From NCBI GenBank assembly GCA_013289855.1, contig JABCZD010000004.1, forward strand, positions 1-64,000: a stretch of 64,000 nucleotides of DNA, in the 5' to 3' direction. This document shows positions 17,572 through 25,589 of the stretch, one piece after another (position 1 is the stretch's first letter; every line of letters starts with the position of its first letter). The notes under the pieces were generated by a model. The model ran no database searches, had not been told where the DNA came from, and saw only the letters and a program-made list of their open reading frames with translations. A program made the translations under genes and the position numbers. This stretch comes from Acidobacteriota bacterium. GTDB taxonomy: Bacteria > Acidobacteriota > Terriglobia > Acidiferrales > UBA7541.

Positions 17572-18049
17572 GGGTGAATCCTCCTAGGTTGACTTCCAAA
17601 AATTTTGCGACAACTTTGCTATCCGGGCGAACCGGCAGCTTGCAACCAGGTCCTGCGATCTTTTCTGTTCTTCGTTCAGCCACACGGGACGCATGCGGGC
17701 AGGGGTTTAGCTACGTTGCGTCGATCTAAGAGAAATTATTGCTGGAAAAATTGTGTCAGCGGTGTTCAGTGCATGGGGACATGAATCGTGGCGAATCGCG
17801 CGCTCGCTTTAACGGTCAATTCCGTCCCTGCGTTCGAGTAATTCAGCCACACTGCTGCATTCATGCCAGACCTTTTCCGTCACACACGTGTGTCCCACGA
17901 AGCACCAAGCCACGTTCGACACAAATTTCGTTGCGAAGAGGTTTGCATTCTAGGACACTTCTTGTCGTTGCGCTAGCGCAACTACCTTATAGAAAGAGCG
18001 ATGGGGCCTCTCTCTGCCACGCCTCGCCCCGCGCGTGCTAATCTTTCTC
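17572..18049. other. Intergenic region upstream of the S53 protease
   Basis: About 480 bases hold the protease promoter (minus strand) and the promoter of the Cys-rich microprotein at 18050. A small palindrome ACACACGTGTGT is seen near 17882. No gene, RNA or consensus promoter was recognised otherwise. Confidence 0.4.
18036..18044 (+). promoter_or_regulatory. Extended -10 element five bases before a microprotein ATG
   Basis: TGC followed by TAATCT, then five bases, then ATG at 18050, without a Shine-Dalgarno sequence. It matches the arrangement before the two paralogues. Confidence 0.4.
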
Positions 18050-18190
18050 ATGCCCAATCCCAAAAAAAAGAAGGCCTGTCACTGCACTCACGGCCGCGCC
18101 ATTCATCACACCAAGAAGGTCGGCGGGAAAATTAAGAGCCCATGTAATTTTCCAAATTGTCCGTGCAAGGATTACGACCCGAAGAGTTAG
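18050..18190 (+). CDS. Cys-rich microprotein, paralogue 2 of 3
   Basis: The product has 46 residues, with an N-terminus of lysines (MPNPKKKKAC). Ligand residues are C10, C12, H14, C32, C37 and C39, with PCNFPNCPCKDYDP at the C-terminal half. It shares the exact C-x-C-x-H-x17-C-x4-C-x-C-K spacing with the products at 1806 and 19627. The two copies at 18 and 19.6 kb are closest to each other (FPNC-CKDY in both). A small zinc-binding fold is inferred, and the basic N-terminus would suit nucleic-acid contact. Function unknown. Confidence 0.75.
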   Translation: MPNPKKKKACHCTHGRAIHHTKKVGGKIKSPCNFPNCPCKDYDPKS

Positions 18191-18330
18191 TGCCACCTGC
18201 CTGGATTGCGCCGGAACGCCCGAGTCACGCGTCGGAACGCCCCGGCCAGCCACGTATCGTCTCTGGACGACCCGCGACGCGGTGTTCTAACCCCGCGCAT
18301 CCTGGAAAGTTTTGTGCGGCAAAACGACCT

Positions 18331-18711
18331 TCAATCGGCGGCCTTCCTGTCGAGAATCCAATCCAGGGCGTCGTCCAGCCTTCGAAACACGCGAATGCCC
18401 TCATCGCCGGCGTTTTCTCGCAGCATCTCAAACATTCTCGCCAGTCCATAAAGTAAATCGCCACCCACCAGGATCGCTCGGCGGGAACACGGCCAGAACA
18501 CCCGCCGTTCTGCCAGGATGCGAACATCCTCAGCGCTGAGCTCCACCTCGGTGGAGTGCGTCAAGTCCACCAGCTGCGAATATCTCGGGTCAAAATCTGG
18601 GTCCTTCAACAACTGCTCGTGGTGCGCCAGCGCGTCCGCCAAAGTAAAAACTCCGGACGCCGTGCTCAGCACCAACTTATGCGCTCCATCGATTTTGTAA
18701 AACGCGGGCAT
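18331..18711 (-). CDS. Conserved hypothetical protein, STAS/SpoIIAA-like in layout
   Basis: The product has 126 residues. It opens MPAFYKIDGAHKLVLSTASG and continues with a helix TLADALAHHEQLLKDPDF, then the strand-loop YSQLVDLTHSTEVELSAEDV, then RRAILVGGDLLYGLARMFEML. The order strand-helix-strand with a central 'LVDLTxxT' resembles small STAS/SpoIIAA-like domains that are common as single proteins in Acidobacteria. No phosphorylatable serine can be confidently pointed out. There is no signal peptide, so it is probably cytoplasmic. The ribosome-binding site is weak. Confidence 0.65.
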   Translation of the reverse strand: MPAFYKIDGAHKLVLSTASGVFTLADALAHHEQLLKDPDFDPRYSQLVDLTHSTEVELSAEDVRILAERRVFWPCSRRAILVGGDLLYGLARMFEMLRENAGDEGIRVFRRLDDALDWILDRKAAD

Positions 18712-18733
18712 GTAAACAACATTCTACGCCCAG

Positions 18734-18777
18734 GCGTGGCGAGCATAAGCGTGGCGAGCATAAGCGTTGCGAGTTAG
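18734..18777 (+). repeat. Tandem repeat, 15-base unit, nearly 3 copies
   Basis: Two exact copies of GCGTGGCGAGCATAA are followed by a degenerate third (GCGTTGCGAGTTAG). It lies just upstream of the minus-strand gene that starts at 18711. Confidence 0.8.
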
Positions 18778-18933
18778 CTAAACAAAAAAACACAGGCCCG
18801 ACTTGTTCGAGTTTGTGCTTCAGAAAGAAGGCGTTGTTATCGATATCTGACTAAGTGAATGGGTCACCCATCCAAACCACAAGCGGACACAGGGCATTTT
18901 TTCTAGGCTCGGAGGCACCCTTTCCTCTTGTTG

Positions 18934-19425
18934 TCAGCTCGCCACTGCGTAACCAAGACCTTTCCGAAAAGTCGCTTCGGCAACCGCGACGGCCTCCGCC
19001 ACCGTAATGGTGTAAACGCCTCCGCAATCCTTTCGCCACTCGCCATAGCCGTCCTTAAATTCCGGAACGTCCCCCTCCTTCACTAATTTCGTCACGCTGC
19101 GATCCAACGCCTCGCGCGCAAAAGGCATGTGCTGAAAGTTGTCTGGTTCCGGGCCACCAGTGCAATTCCGCAACCGTACTTTGTCCAGCCGGATATGCAC
19201 GATCACTCCTAATTTCGGCAGCGACTCTATCTTGAGAATCGTAAGCGTTGATCCCTTTTCGTGGGGACGCGTGTTGTATTCCCACACCTGCCCCGGGCGA
19301 AACTTGGCATCGCTCGCTGCCGTCGGTTCCGGGCAAGGCCGTTTGTCCTGCGCACCCAGCGCTTCTCCAAAGTTGGAAATCACCAACACCAAACAGAACG
19401 CAATCACCTTCTTGAGTAGCACCAT
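18934..19425 (-). CDS. Secreted protein of unknown function
   Basis: The product has 163 residues with a signal peptide (MVLLKKVIAFCLVLVISNFGEALGAQ). The mature part begins KRPCPEPTAASDAKFRPGQVWEYNTRPHEKGSTLTILKIE. 'FRPGQVWxYxTRPxExxSTLxIxKI' is a recurring opening in small periplasmic proteins of this phylum. Two later cysteines (NCTGG and KDCGG) could form a disulfide. GGGAG lies five bases before the ATG. No enzyme motif is seen. It belongs to a run of small secreted proteins between 18 and 22 kb, but the genes alternate in direction and do not form an operon. Confidence 0.7.
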   Translation of the reverse strand: MVLLKKVIAFCLVLVISNFGEALGAQDKRPCPEPTAASDAKFRPGQVWEYNTRPHEKGSTLTILKIESLPKLGVIVHIRLDKVRLRNCTGGPEPDNFQHMPFAREALDRSVTKLVKEGDVPEFKDGYGEWRKDCGGVYTITVAEAVAVAEATFRKGLGYAVAS

Positions 19426-19612
19426 CCGGCACTCCCTTTAAAACGCATCGGACTCACCCGTCAGCAGAGCCACTAATCCGAACATCGCGCACACTATGTT
19501 CTTCATGTTGTTCCGGGTCGACTGGACGCCGCCCCGGGCACAGTATCATGGCGGATTTTGTCTGTCGTGATAATTGCCCGGCGCCAACGGTCCACTCCGG
19601 ATCGTCTTCCCG

Positions 19613-19621
19613 TGATAGTGT
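19613..19621 (+). promoter_or_regulatory. Extended -10 element five bases before a microprotein ATG
   Basis: TGA followed by TAGTGT, then five bases, then ATG at 19627. Third instance of the arrangement described for the microprotein family. Confidence 0.4.
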
Positions 19622-19626
19622 TAGGC

Positions 19627-19767
19627 ATGGCCGTTTACCGAAAGCAAGCCTGCAAGTGCAGTCACGCCAAAACCATCCACTACGTCAAGACTATTGAAGG
19701 CAAAATGCATGTCCCGTGCCACTTCCCAAATTGCAGTTGCAAAGATTACAAGCCGGTGAAGACCTAA
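19627..19767 (+). CDS. Cys-rich microprotein, paralogue 3 of 3
   Basis: The product has 46 residues: basic N-terminus MAVYRKQ, ligands C9, C11, H13, C31, C36 and C38, and the ending FPNCSCKDYKPVKT. The ligand spacing is identical to the other two copies. A longer in-frame upstream extension to 19558 exists, but it is not shared by the paralogues, so the short start is chosen. Probable small metal-binding protein; role unknown. Confidence 0.75.
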   Translation: MAVYRKQACKCSHAKTIHYVKTIEGKMHVPCHFPNCSCKDYKPVKT

Positions 19768-19842
19768 TAGCGAGGCGCCACGCCATCGCGCCGCGTCCCG
19801 ATCCGCACGGGCTGTAAAATCCTGCATGGTACGGGCCCGCCG

Positions 19843-20250
19843 TCACTTGGTGCTGCTGACCAGCGCCGGCCACGTGTCTACCGCCGTGATATCTTTCAAA
19901 GCCCCGCTCGACGACGACATATGCCCTTTGTTTGCGGCGTCAAACGTTCCCGCAATCATTACGTAATGCGAATTGATCCGCGTATATTTCGCATTTAGAA
20001 CAGCGTTTCGTACTACCCAGATCGAATTCTTACTGATCCTGTGAATGTAATCGTTCTGGCTCAAGAAAATCGCATTGCCCTCAAACTCCAGATGTAAAAA
20101 CCCTTCGAAGGCCACTCTCTTGCCGTCGTACCGTTCCGGCGTCGCGATCAATTGAAGAATGCTGACGTGCTGGGGCAGGGCTGTTTGTGGCTCCGCCTCG
20201 AGCGTGAAACCCAAAAAAAAGAACAGCAAGGATACCACCAGCTTTCGCAA
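19843..20250 (-). CDS. Secreted protein of unknown function
   Basis: The product has 135 residues from a TTG start at 20250. That start has GGAGG exactly five bases upstream and yields a textbook signal peptide (RKLVVSLLFFFLGFTLEAEP). A longer frame to 20337 lacks these features. The mature part contains VSILQLIATPERYDGKRVAFEGFLHLEFEGNAIFLSQNDY, a pattern seen in small secreted proteins where 'YDGKRVxxxGxLHLEFEGxAxxL' resembles an OB-fold core. No catalytic motif is seen. Probably periplasmic and beta-barrel-like. Confidence 0.7.
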   Translation of the reverse strand: MRKLVVSLLFFFLGFTLEAEPQTALPQHVSILQLIATPERYDGKRVAFEGFLHLEFEGNAIFLSQNDYIHRISKNSIWVVRNAVLNAKYTRINSHYVMIAGTFDAANKGHMSSSSGALKDITAVDTWPALVSSTK

Positions 20251-20618
20251 CGGTACCTCCACGATGGCTGGTGGCGTAAACACAGAACCACTCATAAAGT
20301 CGCTCGCGGCGCATGAGTATTTCATCAGGCGAAGCAAAGGGTTAAAAATGTCCCAGCGCGGATGCTTTAGCCAGTTTCTCTATTGTTGAAAGCTGCAGGC
20401 CACTTGTGACGAGCTGTTAGTCCGCTCGGATTGGCGACGGAGCATTCTCAAGCAGCCGGGACCACATCTTTCTGCCCTGCCCATCCTAGATTTCTTTGTA
20501 ACGCCCAGCCCCTCCCGTACATCAAATTTGTTAAGAAAACAAAATTGGAAACGATTCCGGTGGCAATGCGTGCGGTGTCCTGCACGGGCGGTCACGGAAA
20601 ATATAAAAGGAGCTGTTT
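20251..20618. other. Divergent intergenic region
   Basis: About 370 bases lie between two divergent genes for secreted proteins. No additional gene, repeat or consensus promoter was recognised. Confidence 0.35.
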
Positions 20619-20972
20619 ATGAAAATGTCGAGAGTCTCAATTCTTCTGTTCGGTGCTGCACTTGTGTTTTCTTCGGCCACATTTGCTGGCGAAATTAATA
20701 AAGGATCGCTCAGATTGGACGACAAGGTCGTTGTCGATGGTAAGCCCCTCGCCCCCGGCACTTATCGCGTCGAGTGGGATGGCACTGGGCCAGCCGTTCA
20801 AGTGAAGCTTCTACAAGGGAAACAGGCCGTTGCCACCATACCGGCCCACGTGACCGAACAAGGTACTCCAAACTCGCAGGATGGCTATGCCACTACCGCC
20901 GAGCCCAATGGCTCTAGAGCACTTACGACCATTTACCTCAAGCGCTTTACTTTGCAGATCGATCAGAACTAA
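20619..20972 (+). CDS. Secreted beta-rich protein of unknown function
   Basis: The product has 117 residues with a signal peptide (MKMSRVSILLFGAALVFSSATFAG). The mature part has strands and turns such as GSLRLDDKVVVDGKPLAPGTYRVEW, VQVKLLQGKQAVATIPAHV and RALTTIYLKRFTLQIDQN. 'GKPLAPGTYRVEWDGTGPxVxVxL' is a widespread motif of small periplasmic proteins in Acidobacteria, probably a beta-sandwich. AAAGGAG precedes the ATG by seven bases. A strong hairpin lies about 30 bases after the stop, so it is a single-gene transcript. Confidence 0.75.
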   Translation: MKMSRVSILLFGAALVFSSATFAGEINKGSLRLDDKVVVDGKPLAPGTYRVEWDGTGPAVQVKLLQGKQAVATIPAHVTEQGTPNSQDGYATTAEPNGSRALTTIYLKRFTLQIDQN

Positions 20973-21002
20973 GCGAGCCCGCAGGCTTCAAACTAAGCTA
21001 CA

Positions 21003-21048
21003 GCAACCCATTCCTTTCCAGTTGAACCGGCAAGGAATGGGTTGCAGT
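21003..21048 (+). terminator. Long hairpin, probable terminator
   Basis: GCAACCCATTCCTT and AAGGAATGGGTTGC pair perfectly (14 bp) around a 15-base loop. The run after it is short (AGTTT), so it could be a terminator or a stabilising 3' hairpin of the upstream gene. Confidence 0.65.
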
Positions 21049-21354
21049 TTCGCGAATGTCTCATCACGATGACCTTTGCCCAGTAGGGCGAGGCTCTACC
21101 TTCTAACCTTAGCCTACCGTTTATCACAGCAGCCGGTGCCCGTCCTCGGCAGAGGGCGGGCCTTGCTTTTGAAGTTGTGCTTCTCTTTTCCCACTCGGCG
21201 ACCTGACGATCGGTCTCGTAATCTAAATTTTCCCTCTTCATACGGTAATCGCCGGATAGTGCTGCTCGCCACCGCCGCGCAATCATTAGAACGGAATTTC
21301 CCATCCCCTCTGATTCGCGCGGGATTCCCGCGCCGTCAGAAAACAGGAGGCCAT

Positions 21355-21528
21355 ATGCTCTACTACGCGCTCGTTGCTTTGGTCATCGCCATCATTGCCG
21401 GCATTTTGGGTTTTGGCGGCATTGCATTCGCTGCGGCCGGAATCGCAAAAATTCTCTTCTTTATTTTCCTGGTGATTTTCGTCGTCTCGTTGCTAGGTCA
21501 CGTTCTGCGCGGCGGAGACAGGATATAG
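21355..21528 (+). CDS. DUF1328 (YtjA-like) small membrane protein, copy 2
   Basis: The product has 57 residues. The first 27 residues are identical to copy 1 at 11674 and the rest differs mainly in the second helix and tail ([15 protein letters not shown]). It has two transmembrane helices and a basic C-terminus. AGGAGG precedes the ATG. Upstream DNA shares blocks such as CCGGATAG and GCGCAAT with copy 1 at similar distances, pointing to a retained common promoter. Confidence 0.85.
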   Translation: MLYYALVALVIAIIAGILGFGGIAFAAAGIAKILFFIFLVIFVVSLLGHVLRGGDRI

Positions 21529-21667
21529 CGCCGGCCTCGTACGCTTGCATGTAAAACTGTCGGGGGCCTGCGACTTGCACGCTCTGCAACCAGCCGGCCC
21601 CTGCATTCGACGCCGCGCCGAATTCAGAATGCGCTCGGCGTCGCGGGATGCGCATCTCATCCGTCGG

Positions 21668-22000
21668 CTAAGGGTTTATCTCCCCGCGCAGATGTTTGGC
21701 CAATTTCTCAATTTGTTTTAACTGCTCGGACAGATCTTTCGGCAGTTGCCCGTGCGTCACCTGCTCGACCTGCGGTGGAATTCCGGCGGAAAGTTTGGCC
21801 AGCTCTTCAGCCTCCTCCCGCAACTTCTTCGGATCGGCCTTTGGCGGCTTCGGGAGTGCCGGCGGAATCGAGCCGCCATTCGTTTGCTGGTCGCCGGCGC
21901 GCCGGCCCGGCGGGATCGGAATGCCCTGCCCCGGCGCCGGTCCGCCCAGCATGGCAATGCACTGCACCATCAGCAGAATCCCTAGAAGAACCCTAATCAT
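21668..22000 (-). CDS. Small secreted Pro-rich/coiled-coil protein
   Basis: The product has 110 residues from the ATG at 22000, which has GGAGG six bases upstream. The signal peptide is MIRVLLGILLMVQCIAMLGG. A Pro/Gly-rich linker follows (PAPGQGIPIPPGRR). A charged helical region at the C-terminus (KKLREEAEELAKLSAGIPPQ, then DLSEQLKQIEKLAKHLRGEI) is likely to form a short coiled coil. No known family. It shares no operon with its neighbours. Confidence 0.65.
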   Translation of the reverse strand: MIRVLLGILLMVQCIAMLGGPAPGQGIPIPPGRRAGDQQTNGGSIPPALPKPPKADPKKLREEAEELAKLSAGIPPQVEQVTHGQLPKDLSEQLKQIEKLAKHLRGEINP

Positions 22001-22212
22001 ATGCACCTCCAAGGGCCATCTATCGGATGGGGCCCAGCTTACACCCAATCGCTATCGGAGCGGGCGCACACTCGCTGGGACCAACGGCTCGTTGGAAGGC
22101 TCGTATTCTGTGCACTTTGCCAGCGTGAGCCGGGCTTCCATTGGAACGTAGCGTCCTCACTATTCGAATGCCCCTCGTACATTTTGTTGCATCATCAGTA
22201 CTTATAAACTAC

Positions 22213-22241
22213 TTGACACAATATCACATTCGCGCTACTAT
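22213..22241 (+). promoter_or_regulatory. Consensus sigma-70 promoter
   Basis: TTGACA, a 17-base spacer, then TACTAT. This is the best sigma-70 match noticed on the plus strand of the window. Transcription would begin near 22248. Confidence 0.65.
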
Positions 22242-22410
22242 GAGAGATGGTTCTGACTAGCGAGGTCGACAGGTGACCGCGAGCCACCACTCTCCGGACA
22301 TCCATCGACCCAGGCTTCCGCTCCAGCCTCGCAACCCGTACTCCGCCCCTCCCAATTTCTCCCCTAAGTCCTTACCTGGCATACTCTTTCGCGACCCCCA
22401 GAAAAACGCC

Positions 22411-22482
22411 TCCCGCAAACCCTTTAGAATCTATCTCTTTCAAATCGCCCTTCCCGCAAACCCTTTGGAATCTATCTCTTTC
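22411..22482 (+). repeat. Paired 31-base direct repeat followed by a G-rich tract
   Basis: Copies at 22411-22441 and 22452-22482 differ at one base. Each ends TCTATCTCTTTC, the first with TAGAA before it and the second with TGGAA. A G-rich stretch (GGGGGGTGGGGGG) follows within 10 bases. A related pair with the same TAGAA/TGGAA order and G-rich tract occurs on the minus strand at 49055-48962. Confidence 0.85.
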
Positions 22483-22776
22483 GTAAACCAGGGGGGTGGG
22501 GGGTGGGGCCTCTTTCCGCATTTTCCATTGCCGCATTACTTCATTGCATCGCCGTCGGTCGCAGCGACCTGCTCCTCGCTTCCCTTCTCGTGTGCCAAGC
22601 CGTCGATCTCCTCATCCTCGCGCTTGACGGTCGCCTGGCACTTCGGCCCGTTGGCGATTGCGCAGCGTCCTTCGCCCGCGCCGTTGACGCCGCCACTCCC
22701 CTCCGTTAGCGTCAAGAGTGACGAAGCGCCTCCCCGCTTCGCGCTTTCCGCTACGCCTCCAAGGTCGGAGTACCCA

Positions 22777-23568
22777 GTGGCTAACTCGATCATTACCCTC
22801 ACCACCGATTACGGCACCAACGATCATCTCGCCGGAACATTGAAGGGCGTCATTCTCAAGATTGTCCCGGACGCCACCGTCGTGGACATCACGCATCAGG
22901 TCAATCCCTTCGATCTTCTTGATGGCGCGCTGGCTATTGGCTCGTCCTATTCTTATTTTCCGCCGCGCACCATTCACGTCGTGGTCGTCGATCCCGGCGT
23001 GGGCACCGAACGCCGACCGCTGCTCGTCAGCGCGGGCAATCAATATTTTGTCGCGCCAGATAATGGCGTGCTCTCCGTGATTTACGAACGCGAAACCGAC
23101 GTGGTCGCGCGGCATGCCAACGTCGAACATTATTATTTGCAGCCGCTCAGCAAAACTTTTCATGGCCGCGATATCTTCGCTCCCGTCGCTGCCTGGCTCG
23201 CCAAGGGCGCGCAAATCGCCAGCATGGGCGATGAAATATCGGACTTCAAACGCTTCGCTCTGCCAAAACCAAAAGCTTCCAACGGTCACGTCAAAGGCGT
23301 GGTCATGCGCGTGGACTCCTTCGGCAATCTGCTGACCAATTTTCGCGCCGCCGATTTACCAGAGACCGCAATCTCCAGTGGCACTATCAATTTGCAGATC
23401 GGCACGCACGCCATCACCAAAATGGTGGACACCTTTGCGCGCGGCGCCAAAGCCGAACCGGTAGCTTATGTGGGCTCTAGCGGCTACATAGAAATTGCCG
23501 TCAACAAAGGCAACGCGGCACAAGCGTTAGCCATCGGCCGCGGCGCCGCGGTTCTTTTGACGCCGTAA
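22777..23568 (+). CDS. SAM hydrolase (SAM hydroxide adenosyltransferase, DUF62 family)
   Basis: The product has 263 residues, normal for the family. Motifs include ITLTTDYGTNDHLAGTLKGVI (N-terminal SAM-binding aspartate), DITHQVNPFDLLDGALAIGSSYSYFPPRTIHVVVVDPGVG, YFVAPDNGVLS, FHGRDIFAPVAAWLAKG, and MRVDSFGNLLTNF. It belongs to the fluorinase/chlorinase superfamily but lacks halogenase-specific context. Housekeeping members convert SAM and hydroxide to adenosine and methionine. GTG at 22777 is chosen, since the family starts here and the 168-codon upstream extension is repeat-rich and not conserved-looking. GGTCGGAG precedes it. Confidence 0.88.
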   Translation: MANSIITLTTDYGTNDHLAGTLKGVILKIVPDATVVDITHQVNPFDLLDGALAIGSSYSYFPPRTIHVVVVDPGVGTERRPLLVSAGNQYFVAPDNGVLSVIYERETDVVARHANVEHYYLQPLSKTFHGRDIFAPVAAWLAKGAQIASMGDEISDFKRFALPKPKASNGHVKGVVMRVDSFGNLLTNFRAADLPETAISSGTINLQIGTHAITKMVDTFARGAKAEPVAYVGSSGYIEIAVNKGNAAQALAIGRGAAVLLTP

Positions 23569-23576
23569 TCTGTGCA

Positions 23577-23700
23577 GCGACTTTGTAAACGTAATTTGAG
23601 AAGTAATTTGTAACGGGACTTTTCGGAATTAGTTTGCGGGCCTAATTTGTAGCGGAAATTTGCCGGCGGAACTTGTGAGTGAAATTGTCGGCGCAGTGGA
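23577..23700 (+). repeat. Degenerate quasi-repeats of about 15 bases
   Basis: Variations on 'taatttgtaacgg' recur about seven times (for example taatttgtaacgg, taatttgtagcgg, aaatttgccggcgg) between the SAM hydrolase and the permease gene. No gene is present. Confidence 0.5.
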
Positions 23701-23703
23701 ATG

Positions 23704-24654
23704 TTAGCGGCTTGAATCTAGCGCGGCCATCTGTGAACGCGTGCGCGGATCAAGCCAATCGCGCCACGCATCACCCAGCAGATTGAACGCCAGCACCGCG
23801 GTCATCACCGCCAGCGCGGGAAATACGACCATGTGCGGCGCGTCAAAAAGATGGTTGCGCGCATCGTTCAGCATCGCGCCCCAACTCGGTAAGGGAGCTA
23901 GCACGCCAAGCCCGAGAAAGCTCAGCGTGGACTCCGCCAGAATCGCGCCGGCCATACCGATGGTGGCTTGAATTAAAATCGGCTGCAAAATATTTGGCAG
24001 TAGATGCCGCCGCAAAATGCGCGCGTGCGACGCGCCCAGCGAACGCGCCGCCAGAATAAATTCCAGCTCTTTCACCTTGAGCACTTGCGCCCGCGCCAAC
24101 CGCGCGTAACCCGCCCATCCGGTAATCACCAGCGCAAAAATCACTTTTTCAATCCCCGGACCGAGGAACGCGGCAAACGCAATCGCCAGCAAAATTCCCG
24201 GGAACGAAAGAAACGCATTGATCAGCAGCAGATTCACGAAGCGATCGAACCAACCTCCCGCATAACCCGCAAGCATCCCAATCACCAGTCCGATCGAGCC
24301 GCAGCCGCAGACCACGCTGATCGCCACGAGCAGAGAAACGCGCGCACCGTACAGCACACGCGAGAGAATGTCGCGGCCGAGTTCGTCGGTGCCCATCCAA
24401 TGTGCGAACGAAGGCGCAACGAGCCGCGCGGGCAAATTTTGCGCAGCGGGATCCGCTGGGGCAATCCACGGCGCGAACAGCGCAGCGAGCAGCAGCACAA
24501 CCGCTACAGTAAAACCGACGCGCGCAAGAATGCTTTGTCCCAGAAATTGGCGCAGTGAGTTGAGTCGAGTATTTTCGCGCGTTTGATGCAAAGACTGTTC
24601 TGCGCTCGTCGGTGATGGTCCTGTCTGCAGCGGGGATGTGGGGATTACGTTCAT
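23704..24654 (-). CDS. dppC: Oligopeptide/dipeptide ABC permease, DppC-type
   Basis: The product has 316 residues from the ATG at 24654. It has a cytoplasmic N-terminus of ~50 residues, six predicted helices and the permease EAA-type loop (ARSLGASHARILRRHLLPNI), which docks to the ATPase. 'MGTDELGRDILSRVLYGARVSLLV' is diagnostic of DppC/OppC permeases. The start codon overlaps the stop of the DppB gene (ATGA), so the pair is translationally coupled. Its ATPases (DppD/F) and binding protein are not in this window, so the complex is incomplete here. The transported peptide or nickel/antibiotic-type substrate is unknown. Gene symbol by family. Confidence 0.88.
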   Translation of the reverse strand: MNVIPTSPLQTGPSPTSAEQSLHQTRENTRLNSLRQFLGQSILARVGFTVAVVLLLAALFAPWIAPADPAAQNLPARLVAPSFAHWMGTDELGRDILSRVLYGARVSLLVAISVVCGCGSIGLVIGMLAGYAGGWFDRFVNLLLINAFLSFPGILLAIAFAAFLGPGIEKVIFALVITGWAGYARLARAQVLKVKELEFILAARSLGASHARILRRHLLPNILQPILIQATIGMAGAILAESTLSFLGLGVLAPLPSWGAMLNDARNHLFDAPHMVVFPALAVMTAVLAFNLLGDAWRDWLDPRTRSQMAALDSSR

Positions 24655-25589
24655 GCGAGGCGGACGCGCGGATCGATGAAAGAGTAAAGAAAATCCGTGA
24701 GGAGATTTACCAGTACGTAGGAAACGGAAATCACCAGAATACAGCCTTGCAGCAGCGGATAATCGCGCGAAGAAATTGCTTGGACCGTTAGGCGGCCGAT
24801 TCCGGGCCACGAAAAAATTGTTTCGGTGACGATAGTTCCGGCGAGTAGCGTTCCGAACTGTAGACCGAGAATGGTGATCACCGGAATTAACGCGTTGCGG
24901 AAAGCGTGACGAAACAAAACCGCGGCGGTGCCAAGACCCTTGGCGCGCGCGGTGCGCACGTAATCACTGGAAAGTTCTTCGAGCATTGCGCCGCGCACCA
25001 TGCGCGTGAGAATCGCGGCGAGCGCCGCGCCAAGCGTGGCGGCGGGAAGAATGTAACTGAGCGCGCTGCTGCGTCCAGATACCGGAAGAAATCCCAGCTC
25101 GATCGAAAATAGTAAAATCAGAATTGGACCTAACGCAAAATTCGGAATGGCGAGACCGAATAGCGTAAAGAGACCAACCGCGCGGTCGGCGAAGTGTCCG
25201 CGCCGATGCGCGGCAAGAATGCCAGCGGGAATGGCGATGGCCGCGCAAACTAACAACGCTAGAAACGCGAGCTGCAACGTGGCGGGATAGCGTTCAAAAA
25301 TAATGCGGTGCACGGGCGCTTGATATTTCAGCGATTGTCCCAAGTCGCCATGAGCCAACTGTTTCAGATAGTGGCCGTACTGCTGCAAGAGCGGTTTATC
25401 GAGATCGAGCGAATGACGCAGTTGCGCGAGTTCGCCGGGAGCGGCGCCTTCGCCCAGCATTTGCTCGACGGGATCGCCGGGCACGATATGGATCATCAGG
25501 AAAACCAAAGTGAGGACCAGCCAGAGCGCGGGAAGCGTGAGAAGAAAACGTTGCGCGAAGTGGCGCGCGATTTGGAGGAATTGCTTCAG
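24651..25589 (-). CDS. dppB: Oligopeptide/dipeptide ABC permease, DppB-type (probable CTG start)
   Basis: From a CTG at 25589 the product has 312 residues. Signature regions are HIVPGDPVEQMLG, LGQSLKYQAPV, the EAA loop ARAKGLGTAAVLFRHAFRNALIP and the C-terminal ITETIFSWPGIGRL-type helix (IVTETIFSWPGIGRL). The family's first helix (here FLLTLPALWLVLTLVFLMIH) lies upstream of the first TTG/ATG, so those cannot be the true start. CTG at 25589 overlaps the upstream stop as CTGA and has GGAG about eight bases before it. It forms one unit with the DppC gene. The rare start codon is an inference. Confidence 0.8.
   Translation of the reverse strand: MKQFLQIARHFAQRFLLTLPALWLVLTLVFLMIHIVPGDPVEQMLGEGAAPGELAQLRHSLDLDKPLLQQYGHYLKQLAHGDLGQSLKYQAPVHRIIFERYPATLQLAFLALLVCAAIAIPAGILAAHRRGHFADRAVGLFTLFGLAIPNFALGPILILLFSIELGFLPVSGRSSALSYILPAATLGAALAAILTRMVRGAMLEELSSDYVRTARAKGLGTAAVLFRHAFRNALIPVITILGLQFGTLLAGTIVTETIFSWPGIGRLTVQAISSRDYPLLQGCILVISVSYVLVNLLTDFLYSFIDPRVRLA

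Larger units (their letters stand above)
22001..22776 (+). other. Long untranslated region with promoter and repeats
   Basis: About 780 bases have no credible gene, although an in-frame extension of the downstream gene runs through it. It contains a consensus promoter (22213-22241), paired 31-base repeats (22411-22482), and a G-rich tract (about 22490-22507). From the predicted start near 22248 to the coding start at 22777 the leader would be about 530 bases. Confidence 0.5.

Noticed and set aside
22411..22482. CRISPR array
   Set aside because: Only two repeats with a 10-base spacer, no cas genes; spacing is far too short.
22273..22776. 168-codon N-terminal extension of the SAM hydrolase
   Set aside because: It runs through the paired repeats and a G-rich tract, is Pro/Ser-rich, and the family begins at the GTG at 22777.
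22001..22776. SAM or SAH riboswitch in the long leader of the SAM hydrolase
   Set aside because: Tempting because the gene handles SAM, but the conserved kink-turn and core bases of known SAM/SAH riboswitches were not found.
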